From an uncultured Muribaculaceae bacterium (lineage in GTDB: Bacteria; Bacteroidota; Bacteroidia; Bacteroidales; Muribaculaceae): a stretch of 64,000 bases of DNA. Under the pieces are notes generated by a model that had not been told where the DNA came from, ran no database searches, and saw only the letters and a program-made list of their open reading frames with translations. The position numbers and the translations under genes are program-made. Below, piece by piece: positions 46,433-55,800 of this stretch (its first letter is position 1; every line of letters starts with the position of its first letter). The stretch is from positions 60,775-124,774 of the forward strand of contig CAJTSR010000004.1 in NCBI GenBank assembly GCA_910579035.1. Direction: 5' to 3'.

Positions 46433-47881
46433 ATGAAAACCAAAATATCGCTGACCAGGCTCCTGCTTATGATGAGCCTGCTGCTCCTCCCCTCGATGGG
46501 CCTTGTATCGTGCTCCGATGACGACGAGCCCTTCACCGGTCCTGCCGAGCTTACCGTGACCCGCGACGGCGCTGCTATCGAAGCAATCGACTTCGGCACC
46601 TACGGCGGCTATGCCCTGCTCACACTTACCTCCAATGCCGAGTGGGAAATTACCACCGACGCCGGCGAATGGCTGCTCCTCTCCAACCGTTCGGGCGACG
46701 CCACTACCGACAAGGAGCCCCGCTATATCAAAATCAGCACCCTGCCGATGGGCAAGGAGGCTACCCGCTCCGCAAAAGTGACTTTCCGCTCGGGTTCCGA
46801 CACAAAGGTTCTGACCGTGACACAGATTCAGCCTGCCGAAAAAGACGACGCAGGCTGGGAAACAGCCACAACAGCAAACCGCAACATGGCTGTAGGCCTT
46901 AACCTATGGAACACTCTCGATGCTGTGGGCGACTGGTTCGATCCTGACGACATCGAAGCATGGGAAACCTGCTGGGGACAGCCTAAGGCCACTCAGGAAT
47001 GGTTCGACGCAGTAGCTGCGAGCGGCTTCCCCGCAGTGCGCATACCCGTTACCTGGTATCCGCACATGGACGAAAACCGCAACATCAAAGAGCCGTGGAT
47101 GGCCCGCGTGGAAGAGGTAGTGAACTACGGTCTGAACGCAGGACTATACGTAATCCTCAACGTGCACCATGATACCGGTGCAGGCGAAAAGAACTGGCTC
47201 CGCGCCGATATGAACAACATTGCCGACATATCCGACAAGTTAGGCCACCTGTGGACACAGATTGCCAACCGCTTCAACAAATACGACCACAAACTGCTCT
47301 TTGAAGGCTACAACGAAATGCTTGATGCCGAAGAGAACTGGGTAGAACCCGTTGAAGGCGGCTACGAGGCAATCAATATCCTTGCACAGAAGTTTGTCGA
47401 CACCGTTCGCGCTACCGGCGGCAACAACCTACGCCGCAACCTCATAGTCAACACTTACGGCGCCGGCGGCAGCAAGACACGCCTCGATGGCATGCGACTC
47501 CCGACCGACCAGATAGCAGGCCATATCCTCCTTCAGGTACACAACTACACACCGGCAGAATTTTCCAACCTCGGCGATGACGCCGACGATGAAAACCTGC
47601 CCACATGGACCAAGGAGTTTGAAGCCGAACTCGGAGGAGAGCTTGAACTGCTCATTGACTACTCCAATACTTTCGGAGTGCCCGTGGTAATCGGTGAATG
47701 CGGTGCCTACAAAGGCATTGACGAAAACGAACGTGCCAAGTTCGGCGAGTTCATAACCACCTACGCCAAGGATCGCGGCAATCTGAGCGTGTTCTTCTGG
47801 GGCGATATGATTGACCGCACCACATATCAGGAAATGTATCCTATATTTATCGACGGCTTCCTCAAAGGAACCGAGTGGTAA
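46433..47881 (+). CDS. Surface endo-beta-1,4-glucanase GH5 (subfamily 4-like) with BACON domain
   Basis: 482 residues, lipobox Cys27 (LVSCSDDDEP). A BACON domain (about 36-135, LTSNAEWEITTDAGEWLLLS) is followed by the GH5 barrel (about 145-480): GLNLWNTLDA, VRIPVTWYPHMD, acid/base Glu295 in EGYNEM and nucleophile Glu422 in IGECGAY. Layout and motifs resemble the BoGH5A endo-xyloglucanase. It would cut the glucan backbone outside the cell, giving oligosaccharides for SusCD. Last gene of the operon, followed by a long hairpin. Confidence 0.92.
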   Translation: MKTKISLTRLLLMMSLLLLPSMGLVSCSDDDEPFTGPAELTVTRDGAAIEAIDFGTYGGYALLTLTSNAEWEITTDAGEWLLLSNRSGDATTDKEPRYIKISTLPMGKEATRSAKVTFRSGSDTKVLTVTQIQPAEKDDAGWETATTANRNMAVGLNLWNTLDAVGDWFDPDDIEAWETCWGQPKATQEWFDAVAASGFPAVRIPVTWYPHMDENRNIKEPWMARVEEVVNYGLNAGLYVILNVHHDTGAGEKNWLRADMNNIADISDKLGHLWTQIANRFNKYDHKLLFEGYNEMLDAEENWVEPVEGGYEAINILAQKFVDTVRATGGNNLRRNLIVNTYGAGGSKTRLDGMRLPTDQIAGHILLQVHNYTPAEFSNLGDDADDENLPTWTKEFEAELGGELELLIDYSNTFGVPVVIGECGAYKGIDENERAKFGEFITTYAKDRGNLSVFFWGDMIDRTTYQEMYPIFIDGFLKGTEW

Positions 47882-47901
47882 TCATCTTCCCATTCATCAC
47901 C

Positions 47902-47942
47902 ATACAGAAATCGCCCGGCGTTGCGCCGGGCGATTTCTGTAT
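47902..47942. terminator. Long perfect hairpin between convergent genes
   Basis: A 19-base perfect stem (ATACAGAAATCGCCCGGCG and its complement) with a TTG loop. It lies between the GH5 stop and the TetR gene end, so it can end transcription in both directions. There is no T-run longer than three. Confidence 0.75.
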
Positions 47943-47974
47943 GGTGCCTAAATTATCCGTGTAATTACAATGCC

Positions 47975-48586
47975 TCAGGCTTTAATCAGCGAATAGACGA
48001 AGCGCAGCTCCCTTGCGAGTCTGGCGGTGTCGAGTCCTCTCAGAAACGACTGCTCGAACGACAGGCCGAAGAATACATGCCGGAACATCATGGCAGTGTC
48101 ATCGAGATCCAGATCCGACCGTATCTCCCCGCTGTCCATAGCCGACTGAATGGCCGCTTTCCAAAACTCATAGTCCTGCCTGAACAATTCGGCAATCCTT
48201 TCTTCGACATTCGGATAGTAGATACGAACCTGCATCATCAGGTGGTAGTAGTAGAAATTGATGCTGCACCCGGCAGGATTGTTGCCGTCGTCAAGCAGAG
48301 ATAGCAGCTTACACATAGTCCGCTCGACTCCCGCCACATACCGGTCGATAAATTCCGAGAGGGAGGCTGCCTTGAAACGGAACTTGTTTTCCGCCGCCTG
48401 CATGCCGAACACGTATTTATCTATCACGGCGACAAACAGATCGAGCTTGAACGGATAATAGTAAATCAACCCGGCTTTAGACAGTCCGCAGGCCTTGGCT
48501 ATCTCCATCTGGCTCGCTTTTTCATAATTCATCTTTGCGAAAACACGCAGGGCGTTCTCAAGGACTTCTTCTCGGTTGGTGATCAT
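47975..48586 (-). CDS. TetR/AcrR-family transcriptional regulator
   Basis: 203 residues. The N-terminal helix-turn-helix has the TetR pattern (ALRVFAKMNYEKASQMEIAKACGLSKAGLIYYYPFK, about 13-48). The ligand domain is helical with an aromatic patch (INFYYYHLMMQVRIYYP). The signal is unknown. It is convergent with the GH5 gene and only 56 bases after the end of the prfH gene region on the other side, where a TATCTTCG box lies at about 48612-48619. Neither position proves that it controls the carbohydrate or the RNA-repair genes. Confidence 0.85.
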   Translation of the reverse strand: MITNREEVLENALRVFAKMNYEKASQMEIAKACGLSKAGLIYYYPFKLDLFVAVIDKYVFGMQAAENKFRFKAASLSEFIDRYVAGVERTMCKLLSLLDDGNNPAGCSINFYYYHLMMQVRIYYPNVEERIAELFRQDYEFWKAAIQSAMDSGEIRSDLDLDDTAMMFRHVFFGLSFEQSFLRGLDTARLARELRFVYSLIKA

Positions 48587-48642
48587 CGTTCGTTTCTATT
48601 TTTTGACTCCACGAAGATACGAAATTTTAGCCAAAACCAATC

Positions 48643-49254
48643 CTACAGCGGCCCGGTGAAAATTCTTGCAGGCTCTCCCCTTTTGAGCGATGCATGCCTG
48701 CTCCATGCTTCTTTACGGGCAGATTCAGTCCTGGTGTGGTTCAAGGCATTGATTCTTAACATAAGGCGCTCGCGTGCCCTGATTTTATTCTGTGCCTGAG
48801 AGCGCTCGTCGGAACACTTCACGGCAATGCCAGTGGGACGGTGGACGGCGCGCACGGCTGTTTCGACCTTGTTGACGTTCTGGCCGCCTTTGCCGCCCGA
48901 GCGGCAGGTTTCATATTCGATATCCTTGTCGAGCACGGGGTCAAACATAAGCGGATCGGCCATGCTCACTCCCACAAACCAATTCTTGCGCTTATGGCCG
49001 GGACGATAGCGGTTGGCGGTCGAGCGGTACAGGACTGTCCCGACCCATTTGCGGCCAATATCCTCCATAAGGCTCACATCGCCCTCGACAGAGAATGTGA
49101 CCGACATATAGCAGTCCGGCTCGGAGTGATGAGGTTCGTAGTCTATGATAAGCAACGAAGGGTATTCCTTCAGCATCTCCTTGGCAACTAAGGCCACGGC
49201 ACGGGCACACTCCACGGGGCCGCGGCCGGCTGTCAGCTGTATATATTTTTTCAT
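48643..49254 (-). CDS. prfH: PrfH-type peptide chain release factor
   Basis: 203 residues from the ATG overlapping the upstream rtcB stop (ATGA). It has the catalytic domain of a class I release factor with GGQ at 123-125 (CRSGGKGGQNVNKVET) and a basic tail. The domain that reads stop codons (SPF/PxT tripeptide) is absent; instead there is a short N-terminal alpha/beta part (1-105). This matches PrfH. Established in E. coli: PrfH frees the peptide from ribosomes whose 16S decoding-centre RNA has been cut by a ribotoxin, after which RtcB2 rejoins the RNA. Here it follows two rtcB genes in one operon. Confidence 0.9.
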   Translation of the reverse strand: MKKYIQLTAGRGPVECARAVALVAKEMLKEYPSLLIIDYEPHHSEPDCYMSVTFSVEGDVSLMEDIGRKWVGTVLYRSTANRYRPGHKRKNWFVGVSMADPLMFDPVLDKDIEYETCRSGGKGGQNVNKVETAVRAVHRPTGIAVKCSDERSQAQNKIRARERLMLRINALNHTRTESARKEAWSRHASLKRGEPARIFTGPL

Positions 49255-50453
49255 TTTCCGATATCTTTTATGTTTAATTTCGGGCGCACCATCGCCACGA
49301 CATCGACGGTAGGACTTATCAGACCGAGGACAGACTCGGCTGCCTTGTACGCCATTGGCGACTCGTCGATAGTGGCCTCGCAGACAGAGCTTGAGTAGAC
49401 GCCTGCCATCGTGGCACGGAAGTCGTCCATACTCAGCTCCTTGCGTGCCGCCGCTCGCGAAAGGTGCCTTCCGGCTCCGTGGGGAGCGCTGCCGAGCCAG
49501 CTGTCGTTGCCCTTGCCGACACATATGGCGATACCGTCGCGCATATTGAACGGTATGCACAGCTTTCGGCCACACGAAGCATCGACAGCACCCTTCCGCA
49601 GAACGAGCTCGCTGCCGGAAAGGGATATGTAGTTATGGGTTGAGAATATTGATTCGGTGCATTTTATCTTCCCAAATTTCCGCAGGATAGCGAATACGCG
49701 GTCGCGTATGACGATGTGGTTGAACTGCGCATATGCCTGCGCAAGCACCATGTCGGAAAGATAGCCGCCGAGATATTCACCACAGAGATAGCCCTCGAAC
49801 GGCGTCCTGCGCGGATTTCGGGCCATACTCTGCCAATATCCGGCCACTTTTTGGCCAAAATTGCGCGAGCCGGTATGAATGGTGAGCCAACCTTGGCCGG
49901 TTTCGCCATCCTCGCCGTATTCTATGAAGTGGTTGCCGCCGCCCAATGTGCCGATACTTTTATAAAACATGCCTTCCGATATCTTGAGCCTGCGGCATAG
50001 CGTGCTGACAAATCCGGCATCGACCCGCGACACAGGAGCTATCAGTCCGGGCTGAGCCGAATACGCTTTCTGATACTGCGAATTTATGAATCGGAAAAAT
50101 TCTTTCTCATCAAGGTTGTTTTTAGAGCATATTTCGATGCCGGTAGGTATCGCCTCGCGTATGCGGTGGTCGAGCAAGGCGAAGCCGTCGCTGCTTACAG
50201 GCACCGACAGCCCGTGCATCGACACGGCGCAGCCTATATCGCCTCCGATGTGCGACGGATTCAGATAGTTGCCCACCGTGTACACCGTGCCGACATTGCA
50301 GTCCTTGCCATGGTGCACATCGGGCATCTGGGCTATGCGCGAACCGGCCATCGACGGACTATCGCACAGCCCTTCGACAAAAGCAATAGCCTCTGCCTCT
50401 ATTTCCGCCGCAAATATTACGGCGGAAGCATTTTTACCGTTTATAATGTTCAT
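49251..50453 (-). CDS. rtcB2: RtcB-family RNA ligase, second paralogue (RtcB2-like)
   Basis: 400 residues. RtcB active site: MPDVHHGKD (43-51), Cys75 in GGDIGCAV, His175 in GGGNHFIE, His193 in IHTGSRNFG, His273 in STHNYIS, and the guanylylated His325 in SAPHGAGRHLSR. It should join a 2',3'-cyclic phosphate or 3'-phosphate RNA end to a 5'-OH end using GTP and Mn2+. It differs strongly from the 416-residue copy upstream, so this is not a recent duplication. ATGA overlaps join it to both neighbours. As the copy next to prfH it is the better candidate for the ribosome-repair partner. Confidence 0.92.
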   Translation of the reverse strand: MNIINGKNASAVIFAAEIEAEAIAFVEGLCDSPSMAGSRIAQMPDVHHGKDCNVGTVYTVGNYLNPSHIGGDIGCAVSMHGLSVPVSSDGFALLDHRIREAIPTGIEICSKNNLDEKEFFRFINSQYQKAYSAQPGLIAPVSRVDAGFVSTLCRRLKISEGMFYKSIGTLGGGNHFIEYGEDGETGQGWLTIHTGSRNFGQKVAGYWQSMARNPRRTPFEGYLCGEYLGGYLSDMVLAQAYAQFNHIVIRDRVFAILRKFGKIKCTESIFSTHNYISLSGSELVLRKGAVDASCGRKLCIPFNMRDGIAICVGKGNDSWLGSAPHGAGRHLSRAAARKELSMDDFRATMAGVYSSSVCEATIDESPMAYKAAESVLGLISPTVDVVAMVRPKLNIKDIGK

Positions 50454-51700
50454 ACAGATGCTTTGAAGTTAAATACAGGGCGTATCACCGTGTCGACTGT
50501 CACAGCAGGCCCTATGTTTGCCATTATTTCAGCCGCAGGCTTGTATGCCATAGGCGATTCGTCGCGAGTGGAATCGTTGACACACTCGGAGTATATGCCT
50601 TCCATAGACCGGCGGAAGTCCTCGATATCCACAAGGCGGTATGCCTCGCTGCGACTCATTGTGCGCCCTGCGCCGTGCGGAGCCGAGCAGTTCCAGTCGG
50701 GATTGCCTTTTCCCGTGCATATAAGAGAACCGTCGCGCATATTCAGCGGTATGATACACCTCTCGCCCGAAGCAGCCGAGATGGCGCCCTTGCGTATCAT
50801 ATTGTCGTCGCTTATATAGTTGTGCACGCTCTCGAAACGCTCAAGCACCTCGCAATCGCCGAAGAACTGCAGAAGCAGCATTTCGATAAGAGTGCGGTTG
50901 AGTACCGCCCATTGCTGGCATATGCGCATATCGTGGAGATAATCCTCGCGCGCGCAGCCGTCGACATAGCACAGCTCGCGAGGCAGGAGTGGAGCAGACA
51001 TTCTGAACTCACGATGCAGACTCGCTATCGCACCCTGCAATTCCGCCCGGCGGCCGGCCGCCTTGTACTCTTCTATCATTCTCTTTTGCCTTTCCATAAT
51101 TTCGTCCCAGCCCGAAAGACGCTTCACGGCAAGCGACTGGTATATGTCGGCGACCTGCTTGCCGAGGTTGCGCGAACCTGTGTGGATTACCAGATAAATG
51201 TTTCCGGCATCGTCGCGGTCGAGCTCTATGAAGTGGTTGCCGCCTCCGAGTGTTCCTATCGACTTATAAATCCGCTTCACGTCTTTCAGCTCGCGGTAGC
51301 ACGCCAGCTGCCGCACCAACTCCTTTGCCCGGCGATAGATGTCGAGCGCTTCGCCTGCAAGGGGGCTGAATCCACGTTTTTCGTCACGCACCCACATACC
51401 GGAAGGCACATTGGCGAGTATGTGGGCATTAAACTTGTGATAGTCGATATCGCCACAGCGCATACGCGCCACCCGCATTCCGCAGCCAATGTCAACTCCT
51501 ACTATGTTAGGGATAACCTTGTCGCCGAGATTGCCGGTAAATCCTATCACGCAACCGGCGCCGGCGTGCACGTCGGGCATTATGCGTATCTTTTTATCGG
51601 AGAACACATCGATCGACAGCAGGCGCTCTATCTGCTCCAAGGCAGAAGGCTCGATGTTGTCGGTGAAAATCTTGATATCGTATCCGCTGATTGTCTTCAT
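50450..51700 (-). CDS. rtcB: RtcB-family RNA ligase, first paralogue
   Basis: 416 residues from the ATG at 51700; the open frame runs further upstream but would cross the regulatory gap and the divergent gene. Active site complete: MPDVHAGAG (41-49), Cys73 in VGVDIGCGMR, His156 in GGGNHFIEL, His173 in VIHTGSRNLG, His293 in SVHNYISD and nucleophile His342 in SAPHGAGRTMSR. It is close in length to E. coli RtcB. It is the first gene of the minus-strand operon; a GAACTTTGC box (51719-51727) lies 19 bases upstream, next to an inverted repeat. Confidence 0.94.
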   Translation of the reverse strand: MKTISGYDIKIFTDNIEPSALEQIERLLSIDVFSDKKIRIMPDVHAGAGCVIGFTGNLGDKVIPNIVGVDIGCGMRVARMRCGDIDYHKFNAHILANVPSGMWVRDEKRGFSPLAGEALDIYRRAKELVRQLACYRELKDVKRIYKSIGTLGGGNHFIELDRDDAGNIYLVIHTGSRNLGKQVADIYQSLAVKRLSGWDEIMERQKRMIEEYKAAGRRAELQGAIASLHREFRMSAPLLPRELCYVDGCAREDYLHDMRICQQWAVLNRTLIEMLLLQFFGDCEVLERFESVHNYISDDNMIRKGAISAASGERCIIPLNMRDGSLICTGKGNPDWNCSAPHGAGRTMSRSEAYRLVDIEDFRRSMEGIYSECVNDSTRDESPMAYKPAAEIMANIGPAVTVDTVIRPVFNFKASV

Positions 51701-51736
51701 TGTTGCAAATTTTACGATGCAAAGTTCAGACCCTTG

Positions 51737-51755
51737 TGCGCAACCTATTTGCGCA
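51737..51755. promoter_or_regulatory. Inverted repeat, candidate operator for the RtcB operon and WYL gene
   Basis: TGCGCAA-CCTAT-TTGCGCA, a perfect 7-base inverted repeat with a 5-base spacer, followed by an extra TTGCG half-site. It sits in the middle of the 94-base gap between the divergent rtcB and WYL-regulator starts. Confidence 0.55.
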
Positions 51756-51794
51756 GTTGCGGAAATTTTACTTTTTTTGCAAAAAAATCGCCTT

Positions 51795-52832
51795 ATGCCT
51801 CTCAACCGATCCGCACTAATACGCATCTCCACCATCGACCGCTGCCTGCAAAACCGCTTCCGCCGCTGGACTATCGACGACCTTATGGAAGCCTGCACAG
51901 AGGCTCTCGCCGAGTTTGAAGGACGCAGCAACCCCGTAAGCCGGCGCACTTTCCAGAACGACATCGCCCTGATGCGTAGCGACAGGCTGGGATACAACGC
52001 TCCCATAGTGGTGACGGAACGTAAGTACTATATGTACGACGATCCTGACTACAGCATAACCCACCTCCCTCTCAGCGACGACGACCTCCAACTGCTGAAC
52101 TCCGCCATGGACGTACTGAGGCATTTCCAGAGCTTCGAGCAACTGTCGCCCGCAGTAGGCATAATAAGCAAGCTGAACGAGCATATCACCGCCGGAGCAG
52201 GCAACAACGCGCCTGCCATAGACCTCGAGAAAAACACGGCTTACAAGGGCCTCGAATTTTTAAGCACGCTGTACGAGGCGATACGGCACCGAAAGACGAT
52301 ATCGATAACATACCGTTCGTTCAAGGCGCGCGAGGCGGCCGATATCGCAGTATATCCGTACCTGCTTAAGGAATACCGCAACCGCTGGTTCCTTATCTGC
52401 GAAAAGGCGGCAAACAGCTCGCCACAGATAAACATATTCGCAATCGACCGCATAGAGAGAGTGGAAGCCGAGCCGACGCTCGAATTTCGCGCTTGCGCCA
52501 ACTTCGACCCCGTGCATTTTTTCGACGATGTGATAGGAGTTACCAAAACTATCCACGACAAAGCGCACCGGGTGGTGCTGAAAGTAGACAGCGATCAGGC
52601 GCCATACGTGCGCACAAAGCCTTTCCACGCTTCTCAGAAAATAGAGCAATACTTCAGGGACGGGTCGATACAGCTATCGCTGAAAGTAGTGCTAAACAAC
52701 GAGCTTGAGCGCGCCATTCTCGGCTACGGCAAGCATATAGAGGTGATAGCGCCGCCGTCGCTGCGCGACAGGATCAGCCGCCATTTCGACGCCGCATACA
52801 GAAAATACCACCGAAACGACAGCTACCAATGA
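51795..52832 (+). CDS. WYL-domain transcriptional regulator
   Basis: 345 residues from the ATG at 51795; upstream codons of the same frame overlap rtcB on the other strand. Winged helix-turn-helix N-domain (about 1-85, VSRRTFQNDIALM), linker helices, WYL domain at about 160-230 (ITYRSFKAREAADIAVYPY then NRWFLICE, the W-F-L version of the triad) and the WCX C-terminal extension (about 235-345). WYL proteins are sensors whose ligand, in the studied cases, is nucleic acid or a nucleotide-like molecule. Divergent from the RtcB-RtcB2-PrfH operon, it most likely controls it (inference from position). Confidence 0.88.
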   Translation: MPLNRSALIRISTIDRCLQNRFRRWTIDDLMEACTEALAEFEGRSNPVSRRTFQNDIALMRSDRLGYNAPIVVTERKYYMYDDPDYSITHLPLSDDDLQLLNSAMDVLRHFQSFEQLSPAVGIISKLNEHITAGAGNNAPAIDLEKNTAYKGLEFLSTLYEAIRHRKTISITYRSFKAREAADIAVYPYLLKEYRNRWFLICEKAANSSPQINIFAIDRIERVEAEPTLEFRACANFDPVHFFDDVIGVTKTIHDKAHRVVLKVDSDQAPYVRTKPFHASQKIEQYFRDGSIQLSLKVVLNNELERAILGYGKHIEVIAPPSLRDRISRHFDAAYRKYHRNDSYQ

Positions 52833-52833
52833 C

Positions 52834-52868
52834 AAAGAGCCGGGCTGCAGTTCGCAGCCCGGCTCTTT
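52834..52868. terminator. Bidirectional terminator between the WYL and C10 protease genes
   Basis: A perfect 15-base stem (AAAGAGCCGGGCTGC with its complement) and five-base loop, with A-run and T-run at the ends, between convergent genes. Confidence 0.85.
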
Positions 52869-52888
52869 ATCTTCGGTATAGGGGGGGA

Positions 52889-55800
52889 TTACATTATCAC
52901 CTTGAGGCCGTCGACAATGTAGATGCCGGCGGGAAGTTCCACGGTGTTGCGTCCTTCGGCAAGGCGGAGCGATGCCACGCGTATGCCACGGAGGTCGAAT
53001 ACTTCGATATCGCACTCGGCATTGGCCACAATCACCATAGAGGAGCCATCGCGGAAGATGGTGAGGCGGTCGTTGCCTATGCTGCCAGCGATGCCTACAG
53101 CGGAAGTACCCTCTTCCTTGCTTACAACGAACGACTCGGGAGCGGATTCGCTGTTAGCACGCATATACACGGAGAAGGGAGCTGCCACACCGGGCTCTGC
53201 AGGGTCGACGAGGCGGAACTCGCTGCCGTTTTCGTTGAGAGCATAGTCGCCCTGAACATAAGCGCGGCCTGCGTAATCGGCAAACATGGAGAAGTCCTTG
53301 CCACGGCACACAATCGATTCTGCCACGGGAGTGGTCTGCACATCGAAGTCTTCGGTGGTAAGCTCGTCGTCGGCCACTGCGGCTTCCGATTTTCCTGTTG
53401 CGGAGAATACCACCTGCGCGTTTGCCGTACCTTCGGTATTAAGACGGACAACATAAGGCATGTTCGGCTCCATCACCAAGGCATCGGTGAGTTCTTCGGC
53501 CGCTTCGTCGGCGAACGAGCGCAGGCTCATAGTGTTGTCGCCTTCCTTGGCAAAGCTCAGCTCAACGCCGTCCATAGTCATCATCGACGGAACGAAGGGC
53601 AGCACGATGCCGGTCCAGTTGTCGTTGACCATCTGGGTCTTGTAACCCACAGGAACACTCAGCGATATGGTCTTGTCGCCAAGATTGAAGCTGCCCGGAG
53701 TATTGAAGGCGTAATCCGACGAAAGGGTTATGTCGGTCATTGCCTGGCGGATACCATTACCGTTATAAACCACGTTGTTCTTTCCGGTAAGCACAATCGA
53801 AGGATCGGATACAAATATGATACAGTTGGGGTTAAGACCCTCGAAGGAAGCATCTGTGATGCCGGCCGCACGCGCGGCACGGCTCTTGGCGCGGGCCTCG
53901 CCGGAGGCTGATCCGCCCGTGATGGTGATGCTGGTAAGGTTGCTGCAGCCGTCGAACGCGCCCGCACCGATGGTTTCTACCGAGGTAAGGGTAAGCGATT
54001 CGAGATTACCACAGCCACGGAAGGCGCCATCGCCAATCTCTGTAACATTATCGGGAATAACTACGCTCGAAAGATTTTCCATACCGGCAAATGCCTCTTC
54101 GGGAATCGCGGTATTTTCCATATCGGCGAGGTTGAGGGTTTCGAGGTTACTGAAGTTATCGCGGATAGCGCCGAAAGCATCAGCAGGTACTTCGCCGGAA
54201 ACACCAATAGAGGTAACATCGGCCGCACCTTCGGTATCTACAGCCACGATTTCTTCCGCGCTAAGCACAGCGCCTTCCGACGGAACCATAGTAATATCCA
54301 CAGTCACATCGCCCTGCAGATCGGCGATAGCGTACACGCCGTCTTCGCCGGGAATCACAGTCTGCACTTCGCCTGCGTGGTTCGTGATTTTCACCTTGGG
54401 CTCCATATTGGGAACGTCGGAGCTTACAGTGAAGCCGTAAGAGCCGCGTTCTTTGTAAAGGGCGAGGCGCACTTCGGAAGAAGCCTCGTCGAAGAGCGAC
54501 ATCGGAACATCTTTCCACTCGGTCGTTTCGTCGGTACCCACCATCTTGACAGCAACCTTGTCGGACGACTTGTTGAACGAAATACTGTGGTAAATCACAG
54601 CTTCGACAACGTGGTTAGCCGGGTAGGAGAGGCTTGCCTTGTCGGTCTGGGCTGGGTCGAAAGTCACATTGTATATACCGTTTTTAAGTTCGGCGGCAGT
54701 TGTGGTCACGTCCACGCCGTTATCGTAGAGGCGGAAAGCCTTGCCGGGATATAGCTGCTGCGAGGGGTTGAGAGCCTCCTTAGAGTTGGGGAGGCCGAGA
54801 GCAACTGTTGCCACTGCATCAGGATAAGGAATCTTGCTGAGCTGAACATTCTGAGGATCGACATTGACAACGCGCTTCTGATCGACCTGCACATTGAAGT
54901 ATATAGCCGATTCAACAAGATTCTGAGCTTTCCAATAACTATTCGTAGTTGGAGCTTGATAGGCGGCAAGTGCTCCTTTAGGAACTTCTACGGTTATAGC
55001 TTTATTCGATAAAAATGGTGTCTGAGAACCAAGTTCACATGGTGTAGGACGCAAAACAATGATTTTCTGAAGAGCCATACTATAATCGAATGCAGAAGAA
55101 CCGATAAATTCAATAGTTGCTGGAATGGTGATTTCTTTCAGATTGAAGTTACGATATAAAGCCATACGCTCTATACGCTTAAGATTAGATGGCAGGATTA
55201 TTGTTTCCAATACAGAACGTGCCGTATAATTCTTATCATCATAGAAAGCCAACTCAGGAAGCGTCGAAACTTCTTTGCCATTATCGACAATAACAAGATC
55301 TGCAAGGTCAAGAGCCTTAATTCTTGTTATGTTCTTCTTAAACGCAGCAAACTCAGATAGGTTAATGGTACCTACAACTTTTAGTCGAGCAGGTGCTGTA
55401 GCAATCTTTTTCTCGAGTTCGCCCTCGTGCACGTGTACAACGGTGTATACCGGCGTGCCCTTGGGATTTACCTGAATGGCAACGTTGAGGTCTTCCATCA
55501 CGGAGCCAATCGACAGTTTGCCGGTGGCAGCATCTGCCACCTGAATGACATCGTTGACAGAGATTGTTACGCGGTCGTCCTCCGAAACAGGCACCACGGA
55601 GATATTAAACGGCATACCGTGTACTACCTGAGTAACGGCACCGCTGATAGTGGCACCTTCGATAGACGAAGGCATGGTCACACTGTGGTATTGTACTTCG
55701 TTGCCTACGGCCTTGATACGGTCGCACACACCCTCGGAAGCGGCGTCTACAAGATACCAGTTCTTTTTGTTGTACGAAGTAACGATACGTATAAGGTTGC

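Noticed and set aside
47902..47942. Long perfect palindrome considered as a mobile-element end or regulator site
   Set aside because: It lies between two convergent gene ends, where a bidirectional terminator is expected, and no second copy was seen.
47975..48586. TetR regulator as controller of the carbohydrate locus
   Set aside because: It is convergent with the GH5 gene and no shared operator was found upstream of the SusC or GH promoters.
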